DNA from: Bacteroidota bacterium
GTDB lineage: Bacteria > Bacteroidota > Bacteroidia > Cytophagales > Cyclobacteriaceae
Length of the DNA: 64,000 bases
Assembly (NCBI GenBank): GCA_016866235.1
Contig: VGMW01000007.1
Span: 1 to 64,000, forward strand
Direction: 5' to 3'
Under the pieces are notes generated by a model. It saw only the letters and a list, made by a program, of their open reading frames with translations. It made no database searches and was not told the DNA's origin. Both the position numbers and the translations under genes were made by a program. Shown one piece after another: positions 17,568 to 27,082 of this stretch (positions within the stretch are counted from its first letter, which is position 1; every line of letters starts with the position of its first letter).

Positions 17568-18572
17568 TTAAATGGAATTTTGATCCATGCCGAGCCATTC
17601 CAGGGCTGAACGAAGGAAAATATCTTCTTTTTCCGATTCACTGATGCTCATTTGGTCGACAAAGCTACCGATTTCAAGGTCACCGAGTGGAAAGGGATAG
17701 TCGGAACCCAAGGTTATTCTTTTTGATCCTTGTTTTGGAAGGATGTATGACAGGAAATCAGGATCGTGTGTAATGCAATCCACCCAAAATTTCCCGATAT
17801 AATCGGCGGGATCAATTTTATTGTCAATGGCAACCAAATCGGGGCGGCTTTGAAATCCATGTGAAATTCTTCCAACAGTAGCAAAAAAGGACCCGCCGGC
17901 ATGGGAGAAGTTCACCCTTAGTTTCGGTAGTCGTTCCAACACCCCTCCAAAAATCATGGAGCAAACGGCGCGTGTGGTTTCTGCTGGCATACCAACCAAC
18001 CAGGGCAACCAATAGCGTTGCATTTCTTTTTCGCCCATCATATTCCAGGGATGGATGAGGATGGCCATGCCCAACCGCTCACAGGCTTCAAAAACACTGA
18101 AAAATTTAGGATCACTCAGATTTTCTCCGTTGATGTTGCTTCCGATTTCGATGCCACGAAGTCCTATGGATTTACAACGTTCAATTTCGGTGATGGCCAA
18201 CGAGGGATCCTGCATGGGCACGGTTCCCAGTCCGATGTAGTTTTTAGGATATCGAACTGAAAGCTCAGCGATATGGTCGTTCAAGAATTTTGAAATCTCT
18301 AATGCATCATGTGCTTTTGCCCAATAGGAAAACAGAACAGGGATGGTGGAAACAACTTGAACATCTGTTTTAAATCTGGCATACTCATCAATCCTAAGGT
18401 TGGCATCCCAGCAATTCCGATGGATTTCCCTGAAGAACCTGCTTCCCATCATCATGTTGGCGTGATCCTTTCTTGAGGGCTCCAACCTTATGAAGTCGCC
18501 ATAACCGAATTTTCTTGACCAGTCTGGTAATTTTTCAGGCAGAATATGTGTGTGGCAGTCAATCCTTTTCAT
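17568..18572 (-). CDS. ACMSD-like amidohydrolase family protein
   Basis: The protein resembles 2-amino-3-carboxymuconate-6-semialdehyde decarboxylase, a zinc enzyme of the amidohydrolase superfamily in the kynurenine pathway. Visible features are the metal-binding start RIDCHTHILPEK, the segment ILIHPWNMMG, WLVGMPAET, FSHAGGSF and the metal-site Asp in LGSDYPFPLG. The start at ATG 18572 (MKRIDCHTHI) is preferred over an upstream TTG at 18581. No other kynurenine genes are in view, so the reaction may differ. It follows the second amidohydrolase by 12 bases in what looks like one transcript. Confidence 0.82.
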   Translation of the reverse strand: MKRIDCHTHILPEKLPDWSRKFGYGDFIRLEPSRKDHANMMMGSRFFREIHRNCWDANLRIDEYARFKTDVQVVSTIPVLFSYWAKAHDALEISKFLNDHIAELSVRYPKNYIGLGTVPMQDPSLAITEIERCKSIGLRGIEIGSNINGENLSDPKFFSVFEACERLGMAILIHPWNMMGEKEMQRYWLPWLVGMPAETTRAVCSMIFGGVLERLPKLRVNFSHAGGSFFATVGRISHGFQSRPDLVAIDNKIDPADYIGKFWVDCITHDPDFLSYILPKQGSKRITLGSDYPFPLGDLEIGSFVDQMSISESEKEDIFLRSALEWLGMDQNSI

Positions 18573-18584
18573 TTCGTTCAAACG

Positions 18585-19790
18585 CTATTTTCCAAAAGGG
18601 ATTCGCTGCAGCGCAATTTTTCCGTTGCTGATGACCATCAAAATATCCTGAAGATTGCGAATCTCCTCTAAAGGATTACCGGGTAGGAGAATCAGGTCTG
18701 CTTCAAATCCAGGTTGAATTTTCCCGGTTTTGGCCTCAAGGCCAAGCAATTCGGCTGAGAGGGTGGTAGCAGACTGAATGGCCTGGTATGGCCTCATGCC
18801 CATCCTCACAAAATGCTCGCACTCAAGGGAGATTCGTGAGGTGCTTTTATCTGAGTAATCACTGTCGGCGCCTGTAGCAATTTTAACGCCCAGTTCAATA
18901 GCGGTCTTGAAAACCTTCTCAGCAGCTAGCATCATAAACTTTCCACGCAGTTCAAGGGTAGGGCCCTGGTAATCTCCTCCTGGTTTTGTAAGATCTTCCA
19001 GTGTAATGAAGGTTGGAACTAAAAATGTTCCCTTGGATTTCATCAGCTCTAGGGTTTCTTTTGATAAAAAAGTTCCATGTTCAATACTTCTGGCACCTGC
19101 TTTAACCGCCGCGTTGGCGCCTTCATCACCGTGCGCATGAACCATTACCGGGATGCCAGACTTGGAGGCTTCATCCACAACGGCACGAAGTTGTTGTTCG
19201 GTATAAACTTGTTTTCTCGGGTCGGTCTCTGGTAATCCTGCACGCTCGGTTCCTCTTGTCTTGATTACTTTGGCTCCGCGGTCAATGTTGATTCTAACCA
19301 TTTTCCGAAGTGACTCTTCTGATTCGACACCGGTGATGAAATCACCAAGTCGTGGGTCTGCCAGGATTGTTTCACCTGGATTGGGTGTGACGTAAACACC
19401 GGCGGCAATGACATCTGGTCCGGATATTTTCCCTGATGCACTTAGCGCGGCAAGCGATACATCCTGGTAGGCATCGACGCCAGCGGTACGAACGGTGGTA
19501 ACACCGGAATAGAGTGCTCGTTGTGCCGCGCCCATGTTATCGATATGGGTATGGCAGTCAATCAGTCCTGGAAACAGGAAGTAACCCCTCCCATCAATAA
19601 TCTCATAACCATCCGGGGTGCGATTTCCTGATGGCAGTATTTTTTCAATCCATCGGCCGTTGATCAGAATGATGGAATTTTTGACCACCGATTGCTGTCC
19701 GTCGTAATGACTGACGTTGGTGATGGCAATTTTCTGAGCAAAACCCTGGATGGAACAGAGTAGAATGAACTTCAGCAATAAGCGTGTCAT
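18585..19790 (-). CDS. Exported amidohydrolase (imidazolonepropionase-like)
   Basis: The signal peptide is short (MTRLLLKFILLCSIQGFAQ) and the mature protein is a metal-dependent amidohydrolase. The first metal motif is FPGLIDCHTHID, the second region is VMVHAHGDEGANAAVKAG followed by SIEHGTF, and the final Asp is in ATGADSDYS. The C-terminus has the usual composite beta-sandwich strand (GFEADLILLPGNPLEEI). Relatives act as prolidases or cyclic imidate hydrolases and are often exported in Bacteroidota. I chose ATG 19790 because it gives the signal peptide. The next gene downstream is the ACMSD-like protein, so the pair may act on related substrates. Confidence 0.83.
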   Translation of the reverse strand: MTRLLLKFILLCSIQGFAQKIAITNVSHYDGQQSVVKNSIILINGRWIEKILPSGNRTPDGYEIIDGRGYFLFPGLIDCHTHIDNMGAAQRALYSGVTTVRTAGVDAYQDVSLAALSASGKISGPDVIAAGVYVTPNPGETILADPRLGDFITGVESEESLRKMVRINIDRGAKVIKTRGTERAGLPETDPRKQVYTEQQLRAVVDEASKSGIPVMVHAHGDEGANAAVKAGARSIEHGTFLSKETLELMKSKGTFLVPTFITLEDLTKPGGDYQGPTLELRGKFMMLAAEKVFKTAIELGVKIATGADSDYSDKSTSRISLECEHFVRMGMRPYQAIQSATTLSAELLGLEAKTGKIQPGFEADLILLPGNPLEEIRNLQDILMVISNGKIALQRIPFGK

Positions 19791-19800
19791 CGAATGAAGG

Positions 19801-20208
19801 TCAGGCAGATGCCTTTTTGGTGATGATGTCTCTGACTTGCTGGTTGGATACAGGCTTTTCGATAAAGCCTGTGACAATGGGGTAGGTTTTTGCTTTTAGT
19901 CTGTCACTTTCAAATAGGGAAGAGGTCACAATGTAGATTTCGATGGGCTTCGGGAAGGTGGGGGCAAGTTGTTGCAATTGGGTTAGCAATTCAAAACCAT
20001 TCATTTCGGGCATATTAATGTCAATGAACAGGATGTCGGGAAAGTTTTCTTTTGATGAAGCGTTGTTTTGAATGACCTCCAATGCTTCAGAGCTGGAGCG
20101 CACCTCATTTATTTCAGCAAACTCATCGGTGAGTCTGATAATTTGAGAATGAATGAAGTTGAAGACTTCTTCATCGTCAATCAGAAGATACTTAAGCTTT
20201 TTAGTCAT
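19801..20208 (-). CDS. Single-domain response regulator (CheY-like)
   Basis: This 135-residue protein is a receiver domain with no output domain. The acidic pair is in LLIDDEEV, the phospho-acceptor Asp is in LFIDINMPEMNG, a Thr/Ser switch is in VTSS and the Lys is in FIEKPVS. The gene overlaps the end of the histidine kinase gene by 8 bases, so the two are translationally coupled and form a two-component pair. As there is no DNA-binding domain, the output is likely protein-protein interaction. The start is ATG at 20208. Confidence 0.9.
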   Translation of the reverse strand: MTKKLKYLLIDDEEVFNFIHSQIIRLTDEFAEINEVRSSSEALEVIQNNASSKENFPDILFIDINMPEMNGFELLTQLQQLAPTFPKPIEIYIVTSSLFESDRLKAKTYPIVTGFIEKPVSNQQVRDIITKKASA

Positions 20209-21523
20209 GGTGGATTGGTATCTTGATGGTTACTTGGGTTCCTTTTCCTGGTTCTGACTGCAAACTTATTTTACCGCCGAGCTTAGTCATGATTTCCCGG
20301 CAAATGTAAAGACCTAAGCCGGTTCCTTCACCGGTTTTTGTGCCTCTATAAAACATATCGAAAACTTTTGACTGATTGGCTTCCGATATTCCTTCGCCAT
20401 TATCTTCCACGTCGATCTGATAAAATCGATTCGTTTCAATTACCCTCACCTCTATAAATGGATCGTTAATGTCGGTTCTTCTGTACTTAACAGCATTTCC
20501 AAGGATGTTTCTTAAGACTGTATTGATTCTATAGGAGTCTGATACAATTTCCTCCTTACACCTGAAATTAATTTGAAATGAGAATCTTGAATCTACCAGA
20601 TGCCTGAGATCGTTGTAATTGTTTTCAATTAAGGTCCTAAGGTTAAAAGGTTCCAGTTTAATGGCCAGTCTGGAGTTTCTGGAGTATTCCAAAATTTCCT
20701 TAATGGTATTATCCAGTCTGTCTATGCTGTGGTCGGCCATTTTGAGGTACTCCTCTACACTTGCGGGTAAATTTTCCTCCCTATGGGCGAGGCTTAAAAG
20801 TCCCTTGACCGAGAGTAGGGGCGAGCGCAGGTCGTGGGAAACGCGATAAACAAAATTGTCGAGTTCTGAATTCGCCTTCGACAATTCTTCATTTTTGTTG
20901 AACAAGACCACTGAATTTTCCATCAGTTTTCTCTGAATTTTATCGCTCAACAGCATAATGAATGTAAGCTCTAATAAGGTGGCTGTTGCGGCGCCAACAA
21001 AATTAAGGATCCACTCTTGTCGTAGGCCCTCCTCAGTAAACAATCTTGGCGAAATCCGGATATCGGTCGTTACCAAAAACGTGATGATAATTATTAACAC
21101 GGCTGTGAGGTAATAACCGTATTTAATTTCTTTCCCCTGGAAGGCAATGAGTGTTCCGACAATGATGGGGAAGAAAAATGCCAGAATTCCTGAGGCAGGT
21201 GAAGATACTAGGGTTAGGAGGGAGATAATTCCGGTGATGTAAGAGAGGTTCCAGAATTTCGAGGCTTTGACATAACCTATTTTATAAAGGGTATAAGCGA
21301 TAATAGAACACGGAACGCCGCTAAAGGATATTAAAGCCTCTATTCCACTGTCATTCAGATAGTTTAAAACTGAGAAAACAGCTGAATAAATTGCTATGGT
21401 AAAGATCAGCAGTTCATGCAGTTGATTGCCTTTCTCTACCAGTATGCTTTCCGACTTGCCACCTGGCCCTCCCGAAGGAACCTCAAAGTCGAGGGTGAGC
21501 AACCGTTTAAGTTTTCGTAGCAT
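20201..21523 (-). CDS. Membrane sensor histidine kinase
   Basis: The N-terminal third has about five or six hydrophobic segments (about residues 38-195), a membrane-integral sensor without a large periplasmic loop. A coiled segment follows, then the HisKA dimerisation helix with the phospho-accepting His230 in RVSHDLRSP. The ATPase domain shows an N box (NILGNAVKY), a G1 box (VEDNGEGI), an F box (MFYRGTKTGEG) and a G2 box (GTGLGLYI). The kinase is complete. It pairs with the adjacent CheY-like regulator. The signal it senses cannot be read from sequence. It diverges from the DUF5916 gene. Confidence 0.92.
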   Translation of the reverse strand: MLRKLKRLLTLDFEVPSGGPGGKSESILVEKGNQLHELLIFTIAIYSAVFSVLNYLNDSGIEALISFSGVPCSIIAYTLYKIGYVKASKFWNLSYITGIISLLTLVSSPASGILAFFFPIIVGTLIAFQGKEIKYGYYLTAVLIIIITFLVTTDIRISPRLFTEEGLRQEWILNFVGAATATLLELTFIMLLSDKIQRKLMENSVVLFNKNEELSKANSELDNFVYRVSHDLRSPLLSVKGLLSLAHREENLPASVEEYLKMADHSIDRLDNTIKEILEYSRNSRLAIKLEPFNLRTLIENNYNDLRHLVDSRFSFQINFRCKEEIVSDSYRINTVLRNILGNAVKYRRTDINDPFIEVRVIETNRFYQIDVEDNGEGISEANQSKVFDMFYRGTKTGEGTGLGLYICREIMTKLGGKISLQSEPGKGTQVTIKIPIHHD

Positions 21524-21649
21524 TTATTTGGACACCAATTTTAAAAATAACCAAAGTTTGGAATAACCGAAGGCAATTCGGGTCTTTCAATTACACGAGA
21601 GGTGCGCTCATTTCAATTGCTTTCGATATTTTACGGAATTGCTGTTTTA

Positions 21650-23854
21650 ATGCATCTCAGACGCATCATCTTTCTTATCTGTTGGCTGTTTGCCGCTGCC
21701 TTAACCCATGCGCAGGAGCGTAAAAATTCGGATTGGAAATTAACCATTAAAAAGACGTCTGGGATGTTGGTGATTGATGGTATACGCTCCGAGACGGATT
21801 GGGAACGCGCAGCGGTCGCCAGCAATTTTGCCATGGTGCTTCCAATGGATACAAGTGCAGCAACGCTTCGAACCGATGTTCGCATGGCCTTTGATGAAAA
21901 TAACCTTTATATCATAGCCGAGTGTTACCACGGTGGTTGGCCATACATGGTTGAATCCCTGCGTCGCGACTGGAATTTTGGACGCAACGACAATTTTATT
22001 TTTTTCCTCGACACGTTCGATGATAAAACGAATGGTTTCAGTTTTGGTGCCAATGCTGCCGGCGCACAATGGGACGGTATGATGTCCGATGGAAGTAGAA
22101 TAGACCTAAGTTGGGACAACAAGTGGGTGTCTGCCTCTAAAGCGTACGATGACCACTGGACATTTGAAGCAGCTATTCCTTTTAAATCAATCCGATACAA
22201 AAAAGGAATCCGGCAATGGGGTGTTAACTTCAGTAGAAATGATTTAACGACAACAGAAAAATCTGCATGGGCGCCGGTTCCGCGTCAGTTTCCTACCGCA
22301 TCGCTTGCCTTTACCGGTATCCTGCAGTGGGAAGAATCGCCGCCTGATCCGGGAACCAATATTTCCCTAATTCCGTATCTGCTCGTGGGTACTTCGCGCG
22401 ATTTTCAAAACAACGGCAAATCGAAGTGGCGTGATGACATCGGTGGTGATGCAAAGATCGCCCTCAACTCATCGCTTAACCTTGACCTTACAGTTAACCC
22501 TGATTTCTCACAGGTGGATGTCGACCGACAGGTGACCAACCTGGATCGTTTTGAATTATTTTTCCCCGAACGCAGACAATTTTTTCTTGAGAATGGAGAT
22601 TTGTTTGCCAACGTTGGTTACGGATCACTGCGTCCATTTTTCTCCAGGCGGATTGGATTGGGTGTTCCTATTCAATATGGAGCGCGCCTGAGTGGAAAAA
22701 TAAATCGAAACTGGCGGGTAGGGGCTATGGACATGGTGACCCGCGAAGTTGAAGAAAAAGGATTACCGCGTCAGAACTTTGCAACACTTGCTGTTCAACG
22801 AAGGGTTTTTACCCTCTCGTATGTTACTGCAATGTTGGTCAGTAAAAATTCCATCGACTATACACCACCCGTTGGATCTGACTTGCCAACCTACGCTGCC
22901 TACAACCAGAATGCGGGACTTGAATACAATATACAATCAGCAGATAACCGTTGGACCGGAAAGATGTTGTACTTCAAATCATTCTCACCCGGTGTTTCGG
23001 GGAAGGATGCTGTACAGGCCGGTAACCTTCAATACTCAGATCGAAATTGGCAGGTGGGTGGACAGTATGAATTTGTTGGTATAAACTACAATCCTGAAGT
23101 CGGTTATGTGCCCAGGAGAGGTTATTTGAAAGTCAATCCGATGGCGCAGCGACTTTTTTTTCCGAAAGGAACCCGGATATTGACCCATGGCCCTTCATTT
23201 GGATCAACACGTTTTTATGATCCGGCAGCCTTGGAATCTGGTAGCTCCAAGCCAATGAACATGGACAATGAGACCTATCTCGCCTATAATTTTACCATGA
23301 GAACCAGGAGTGTTTTTACGGGTTGGGTAGCGAGGAATTTTGTCAGGTTGTATCAGCCATTTGATCCCACCAACAGTGGGAAGGAGCCAATTGAGACAGG
23401 CACGGAGCATTACTGGCGTGCTTTTGGAATGGAGTATGCCTCCAAGCCACAGCGACTGTTTACGTGGAGTGCTTCAACCCGCTATGGCGGTTACTATGCC
23501 GGAGGGACAAGATTCAATCTGGCGGGAGAATTTGCTTACCGGATTCAGCCCTATGCAGTATTGGCAATTGCGGCCAATTACAACCGTATTGCATTGCCCG
23601 AGCCATGGAGCAATGTTCGTTTTCTGCTGATCAGTCCCAGGGTGGATGTTACGATGACCAACAAGTTGTACATCACCGGTTTTGCGCAGTATAATGAGCA
23701 AACAAAAAATGTGAATCTTAACACCCGAATTCAATGGCGATATAAACCTGCATCCGATTTTTTCCTGGTCTATACTGACAATTATCTTCCGGAAAATTTT
23801 TCAGTCAAAAACAGAGCACTGGTTGTTAAGTGGACTTATTGGTGGAACATCTGA
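21650..23854 (+). CDS. DUF5916 outer-membrane protein with CBM9-like domain, copy 1
   Basis: The protein has a signal peptide (ending LTHAQ, from ATG 21650), an N-terminal carbohydrate-binding family 9-like domain (about 25-230) and a long C-terminal region that is probably a beta-barrel. The shared block NPDFSQV followed by QVTNL and FFPERRQFFLEN is the signature of the DUF5916 family. The C-terminal part ends with alternating aromatic strands, as expected of an outer-membrane barrel. The function of the family is unknown; carbohydrate binding or uptake is often suggested. A GTG at 21602 would extend the frame but spoil the signal peptide. A paralogue lies 0.3 kb downstream. Confidence 0.85.
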   Translation: MHLRRIIFLICWLFAAALTHAQERKNSDWKLTIKKTSGMLVIDGIRSETDWERAAVASNFAMVLPMDTSAATLRTDVRMAFDENNLYIIAECYHGGWPYMVESLRRDWNFGRNDNFIFFLDTFDDKTNGFSFGANAAGAQWDGMMSDGSRIDLSWDNKWVSASKAYDDHWTFEAAIPFKSIRYKKGIRQWGVNFSRNDLTTTEKSAWAPVPRQFPTASLAFTGILQWEESPPDPGTNISLIPYLLVGTSRDFQNNGKSKWRDDIGGDAKIALNSSLNLDLTVNPDFSQVDVDRQVTNLDRFELFFPERRQFFLENGDLFANVGYGSLRPFFSRRIGLGVPIQYGARLSGKINRNWRVGAMDMVTREVEEKGLPRQNFATLAVQRRVFTLSYVTAMLVSKNSIDYTPPVGSDLPTYAAYNQNAGLEYNIQSADNRWTGKMLYFKSFSPGVSGKDAVQAGNLQYSDRNWQVGGQYEFVGINYNPEVGYVPRRGYLKVNPMAQRLFFPKGTRILTHGPSFGSTRFYDPAALESGSSKPMNMDNETYLAYNFTMRTRSVFTGWVARNFVRLYQPFDPTNSGKEPIETGTEHYWRAFGMEYASKPQRLFTWSASTRYGGYYAGGTRFNLAGEFAYRIQPYAVLAIAANYNRIALPEPWSNVRFLLISPRVDVTMTNKLYITGFAQYNEQTKNVNLNTRIQWRYKPASDFFLVYTDNYLPENFSVKNRALVVKWTYWWNI

Positions 23855-23876
23855 TGCTTTTCTGTAAATCATTGCT

Positions 23877-24131
23877 ATGAAAAAGGGGTGTCCTTCCGGG
23901 AAGAAATTATTTGAATCTGAATCGTTAGCGCTAGAGGCATTGTACGATGTGTGGTCTCGTACCGAATTTCAGAAAGGTGAAGGGCCGATATCTGTTTATA
24001 CGTGTGAAGATTGCGGTCACTTTCATTTTACATCGAAAGGAACCTTTCATCCAAAGCTTGAGGAATTCTTAAAGGAAAACAACTTGCGCATTAGCCGTGA
24101 AGCCGAGCGTTGGATTAGGAAAATGCGCTGA
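23877..24131 (+). CDS. Small protein with CxxCxHxH motif
   Basis: This 84-residue protein is unrecognised. The middle holds C43-x2-C46-x-H48-x-H50 in YTCEDCGHFHF, which could bind zinc, followed by a Lys/Glu-rich helical end. It lies 22 bases after the first DUF5916 gene and 41 bases before the second, all on the same strand, so it is probably co-transcribed with them. It has no signal peptide and so should be cytoplasmic, unlike its neighbours. The reading frame starts with an ATG and shows ordinary codon use, which supports a real gene. Confidence 0.75.
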   Translation: MKKGCPSGKKLFESESLALEALYDVWSRTEFQKGEGPISVYTCEDCGHFHFTSKGTFHPKLEEFLKENNLRISREAERWIRKMR

Positions 24132-24172
24132 TGGCTATGATTGCCCCAATTCAATTGCCTTTATTCTAAAAA

Positions 24173-26410
24173 ATGTTCGCCAGAGTTTTAATGTTGGTTG
24201 TGCTCATCACAGTAAACTGGCTTGAATCGCTTGGGCAGATTGTTCCCTCTTTCACCATTCACAAGGCATCCGGAGCGATAAAGTTGGATGGCGTCGTGGA
24301 CGAGGACTCGTGGTCCAAGGCGGAGGTAGTCTCAGACCTCATTCAACAATTTCCATACGACACCTCCAGATCTTTGCTTCGTACTGAGTTCAGGGCTACC
24401 TACGATGAGGATTTTATTTTCTTCTCAGTGGTGGCGTATGACAACCGTCCGGGTAACTATGTGGTTTCTTCCCTTCGAAGAGATTTCAGGGGACCAGGGT
24501 TGGATGGTGTTTCGGTCATTTTAGATCCATTTCAGGATGTTACCAATGCATTTTTTTTCGGATTAAGTCCTGCAGGCGTTCAGCGGGAGGGTCTGATTTC
24601 AAACGGATATCTTAATCGTGAGGATCTTGACTTGTCGTGGGACAACAAATGGTACAGTTCCACAAAAGTGTATGACGATCATTGGATCGCTGAATTTGCA
24701 ATTCCATTTAAGACTTTACGATATCGTTCGGGACAAAAGCGTTGGAATGTTAAATACTATCGTCAGGACAGCAAGGAGAATGAGCGGGCACTTTGGCCGA
24801 TGACGCCCCGGTTTTTTGAACCAGGTAACCTCAATTATCACGGAGAGATGATTTGGGATAAGGAAACCAGTCAGCCGGGTGCAAATGTTTCATTGATTCC
24901 ATATGTCGCCGGGCTTTCATCAAAGGATTTTACTTCTGGTGAGAAGGCCACGGGTTCGTTGCAGGCCGGAGGGGACGCTAAAATTGCGGTTACGCCTTCC
25001 TTAAACCTTGATCTGACCGCCAATCCAGATTTTTCTCAGGTTGAAGTGGATCAGCAGGTCACCAACCTGGAGCGGTTTGAGATATTCTTTCCAGAACGGC
25101 GGCAGTTTTTTCTGGAGAATGCAGATTTGTTTTCGTCGTATGGTCACATCAATGCCCGGCCATTTTTTTCCAGAAGGATTGGTGTTTCGCGGGATGCGTT
25201 AACGGGGCAGAATGTTCAGAACCGAATAATTTTTGGTGCTCGATTAAGTGGGAATCTGAATAAATATTATCGCCTTGGGTTTTTGAACATGCAAACCACC
25301 CGGCAGGATAAAAATGGTATACCGTCCTACAATTTTACGGTGGCGACTTTGCAAAGAAGACTTGGCCGCAACTCAAACCTCCGAGGAATTTTTGTGAATC
25401 GTCAGGAGTTTACACAGGATGGCAGAAAGGATATCAGGCTTACAGGTTTCAACTATAACCGCGTTGCTGGTGTGGATTACAATTATCGTTTTGCGGGTAA
25501 TCGTTGGACGGGCAATGCCTTTCTACACAAACTGATCACGCCTCAGTCCTCTGCAGGGCAGGCAGCTGGTGGTTACAGTTTGGTTTACAGTACACAAGCG
25601 GCGGTATTCCAATGGTACCATCAGCGGATTGGAAAGGGATTTGATCCGGCTGTTGGATTTGTTCCGCGCAACGGCTACAACCGAATTTCTCCGTCGGGTA
25701 GTCTTTTCTTTTATCCAAAATCCTCTTCGGTGAACAACCATGGACCAATGTTGAACATCTCCTACATCAAGGACGATCAGTTTGGTCTGACCGATTATGA
25801 GTACAGGAGCACCTACACCGTTCGAATGCAGAGCCAGGCCGAATTTTTTGTAGGCTATCGGCATACCTATACCTTTTTATTCAGGGATTTTGATCCAACC
25901 AATTCTCCTGCTGCCCTGGCTGTGACCAGGCTCCCCAAGGGGTCAGATTATCTGAACAAGATATTTTCGGCAGGCTGGATTACCGATCCAAAAAAGTTGT
26001 TTACCGCGGAGTTTACTGCCACCACGGGTAAATACTTTAAAGGTGATATCAGTGGTGTGCGGGCGGTATTCAATTATCGATGGCAGCCTTATGGCGTTTT
26101 CAGTCTGAACGCTAATTTTAATCGTATACGGCAAGCAGATCCATATCCGTCGGCCAATATTATATTGGTGGGTCCCAGAATTGATTTGACGTTAACCAAA
26201 ACCGTATTTTTTACCACGTTCATTCAATACAACAGTCAGTATACCAATTTGAACATCAACACCAGATTTCAGTGGCGGTTCAGGCCTGTATCCGATTTGT
26301 TTGTGGTGTATACGGACAACTATTTCTACTCTTTTGAAGATCCGGAGTTGAATTTTACGCCGAGGATCAGGGCGTTGGTGGTGAAGTTAAGTTATTGGAT
26401 TAACCCTTAG
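24173..26410 (+). CDS. DUF5916 outer-membrane protein with CBM9-like domain, copy 2
   Basis: This is a paralogue of the protein at 21650. It has a signal peptide (ending SLGQ), a CBM9-like N-terminal domain, the same NPDFSQV...QVTNL...FFPERRQFFLEN block and a C-terminal beta-barrel-like region of about 350 residues. At 745 residues it is similar in size to the first copy, but the sequences have diverged well beyond a recent duplication. The best conserved part is the signature block and the last strands. It ends 37 bases before the convergent START-like gene. Function unknown; a role in surface glycan interaction is inferred from the CBM9-like domain only. Confidence 0.85.
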   Translation: MFARVLMLVVLITVNWLESLGQIVPSFTIHKASGAIKLDGVVDEDSWSKAEVVSDLIQQFPYDTSRSLLRTEFRATYDEDFIFFSVVAYDNRPGNYVVSSLRRDFRGPGLDGVSVILDPFQDVTNAFFFGLSPAGVQREGLISNGYLNREDLDLSWDNKWYSSTKVYDDHWIAEFAIPFKTLRYRSGQKRWNVKYYRQDSKENERALWPMTPRFFEPGNLNYHGEMIWDKETSQPGANVSLIPYVAGLSSKDFTSGEKATGSLQAGGDAKIAVTPSLNLDLTANPDFSQVEVDQQVTNLERFEIFFPERRQFFLENADLFSSYGHINARPFFSRRIGVSRDALTGQNVQNRIIFGARLSGNLNKYYRLGFLNMQTTRQDKNGIPSYNFTVATLQRRLGRNSNLRGIFVNRQEFTQDGRKDIRLTGFNYNRVAGVDYNYRFAGNRWTGNAFLHKLITPQSSAGQAAGGYSLVYSTQAAVFQWYHQRIGKGFDPAVGFVPRNGYNRISPSGSLFFYPKSSSVNNHGPMLNISYIKDDQFGLTDYEYRSTYTVRMQSQAEFFVGYRHTYTFLFRDFDPTNSPAALAVTRLPKGSDYLNKIFSAGWITDPKKLFTAEFTATTGKYFKGDISGVRAVFNYRWQPYGVFSLNANFNRIRQADPYPSANIILVGPRIDLTLTKTVFFTTFIQYNSQYTNLNINTRFQWRFRPVSDLFVVYTDNYFYSFEDPELNFTPRIRALVVKLSYWINP

Positions 26411-26447
26411 AATGATGTCGGGTTCAGGTCAATGAATGGGCGCTGGG

Positions 26448-26846
26448 TTATCCTCCAACGATCGACTTTAGTTTGCTGATTTGATCGTCCCATAATTCTT
26501 CGAGTTCTTCTTCATCGCCGAAGTCTGAGTAGTCGGTAATTTTCAGGTAGGTGAGTTGGGTGAGGTCGTCGGTTTCCAGTCTGAGTTCGAGGTAGTCAGG
26601 ATCCTGTTTGGTTTTTCCATTTTCATCGGTGAATTGAAAACGGACATAGTGGTTTATCCGAAACGACTCCATGATGGCTTTTTTCTGATCGGTACCCCAG
26701 ATAAAGGTGTGAATTTTTTCAGGGTTGATGCGTACGTCATCGGCAAACCATTCGGAGAGACCTGAGGCGGTTTGAAGATAGGGGTAGAGCAGTTTTGCTG
26801 AGGCATGCATTTCATACTCAGCATTAAATTTTTTCTTTTCGCTCAT
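26448..26846 (-). CDS. START-like domain protein (cytoplasmic)
   Basis: The protein of 132 residues has no signal peptide and a helix-grip pattern: a leading strand with EYEMHASAKLLYPYL, the segment GLSEWFADDV, several beta strands and a long C-terminal helix (ELWDDQISKLKSIVGG). This fits the START-like/SRPBCC family seen in Bacteroidota. Its ligand is unknown. The C-terminal acidic loop (DFGDEEELEEL) is a conspicuous feature. It is convergent with the second DUF5916 gene and divergent from the tRNA-Met gene, with about 160 bases between. Confidence 0.8.
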   Translation of the reverse strand: MSEKKKFNAEYEMHASAKLLYPYLQTASGLSEWFADDVRINPEKIHTFIWGTDQKKAIMESFRINHYVRFQFTDENGKTKQDPDYLELRLETDDLTQLTYLKITDYSDFGDEEELEELWDDQISKLKSIVGG

Positions 26847-26966
26847 GGCGTTGGAAGTAGTTCAAGGTACGCTAAAAAGCAGATAAGTGCTATGATTAAT
26901 AAATTATGGTGCTATGACCTTAATGGTTGGTTGGAAAAGTCAATTTGAGCGCTATGTGCTATTTTT

Positions 26967-26995
26967 TTGGCATTTAGACCGATTTGGTATCTTCG
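26967..26995 (+). promoter_or_regulatory. Promoter of tRNA-Met (TTG / TAnnTTTG type)
   Basis: A TTG at 26967-26969 and TATCTTCG at 26988-26995 are separated by 18 bases. The -7 element differs from the Bacteroidota consensus TAnnTTTG at one position. The expected start is about 27001-27003, a few bases before the tRNA at 27008. The fit is good but short motifs can occur by chance. Confidence 0.55.
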
Positions 26996-27007
26996 CACCT
27001 CAAAAAT

Positions 27008-27081
27008 GGCGAGGTAGCTCAGATGGTTAGAGCGCAGGATTCATAACCCTGAGGTCAGGGGTTCAACTCCCCTTCTCGCTA
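27008..27081 (+). tRNA. tRNA-Met (CAT)
   Basis: A normal 74-nt cloverleaf is present with anticodon CAT at 27042-27044. The acceptor stem pairs 27008-27014 with 27074-27080, with two G-U wobbles. The D arm has GCTC/GAGC, and the T arm has AGGGG/CCCCT closing TTCAACT. The CCA end is not encoded, as expected in Bacteroidota. The anticodon stem has an A-C mismatch next to the loop. The initiator GGG/CCC signature is absent, so it should be the elongator, although a lysidine-modified Ile tRNA cannot be fully excluded. Confidence 0.92.
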
Positions 27082-27082
27082 C

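Noticed and set aside
26448-26846. A plus-strand frame inside the START-like gene
   Set aside because: It is the opposite-strand shadow of the reverse-strand gene.
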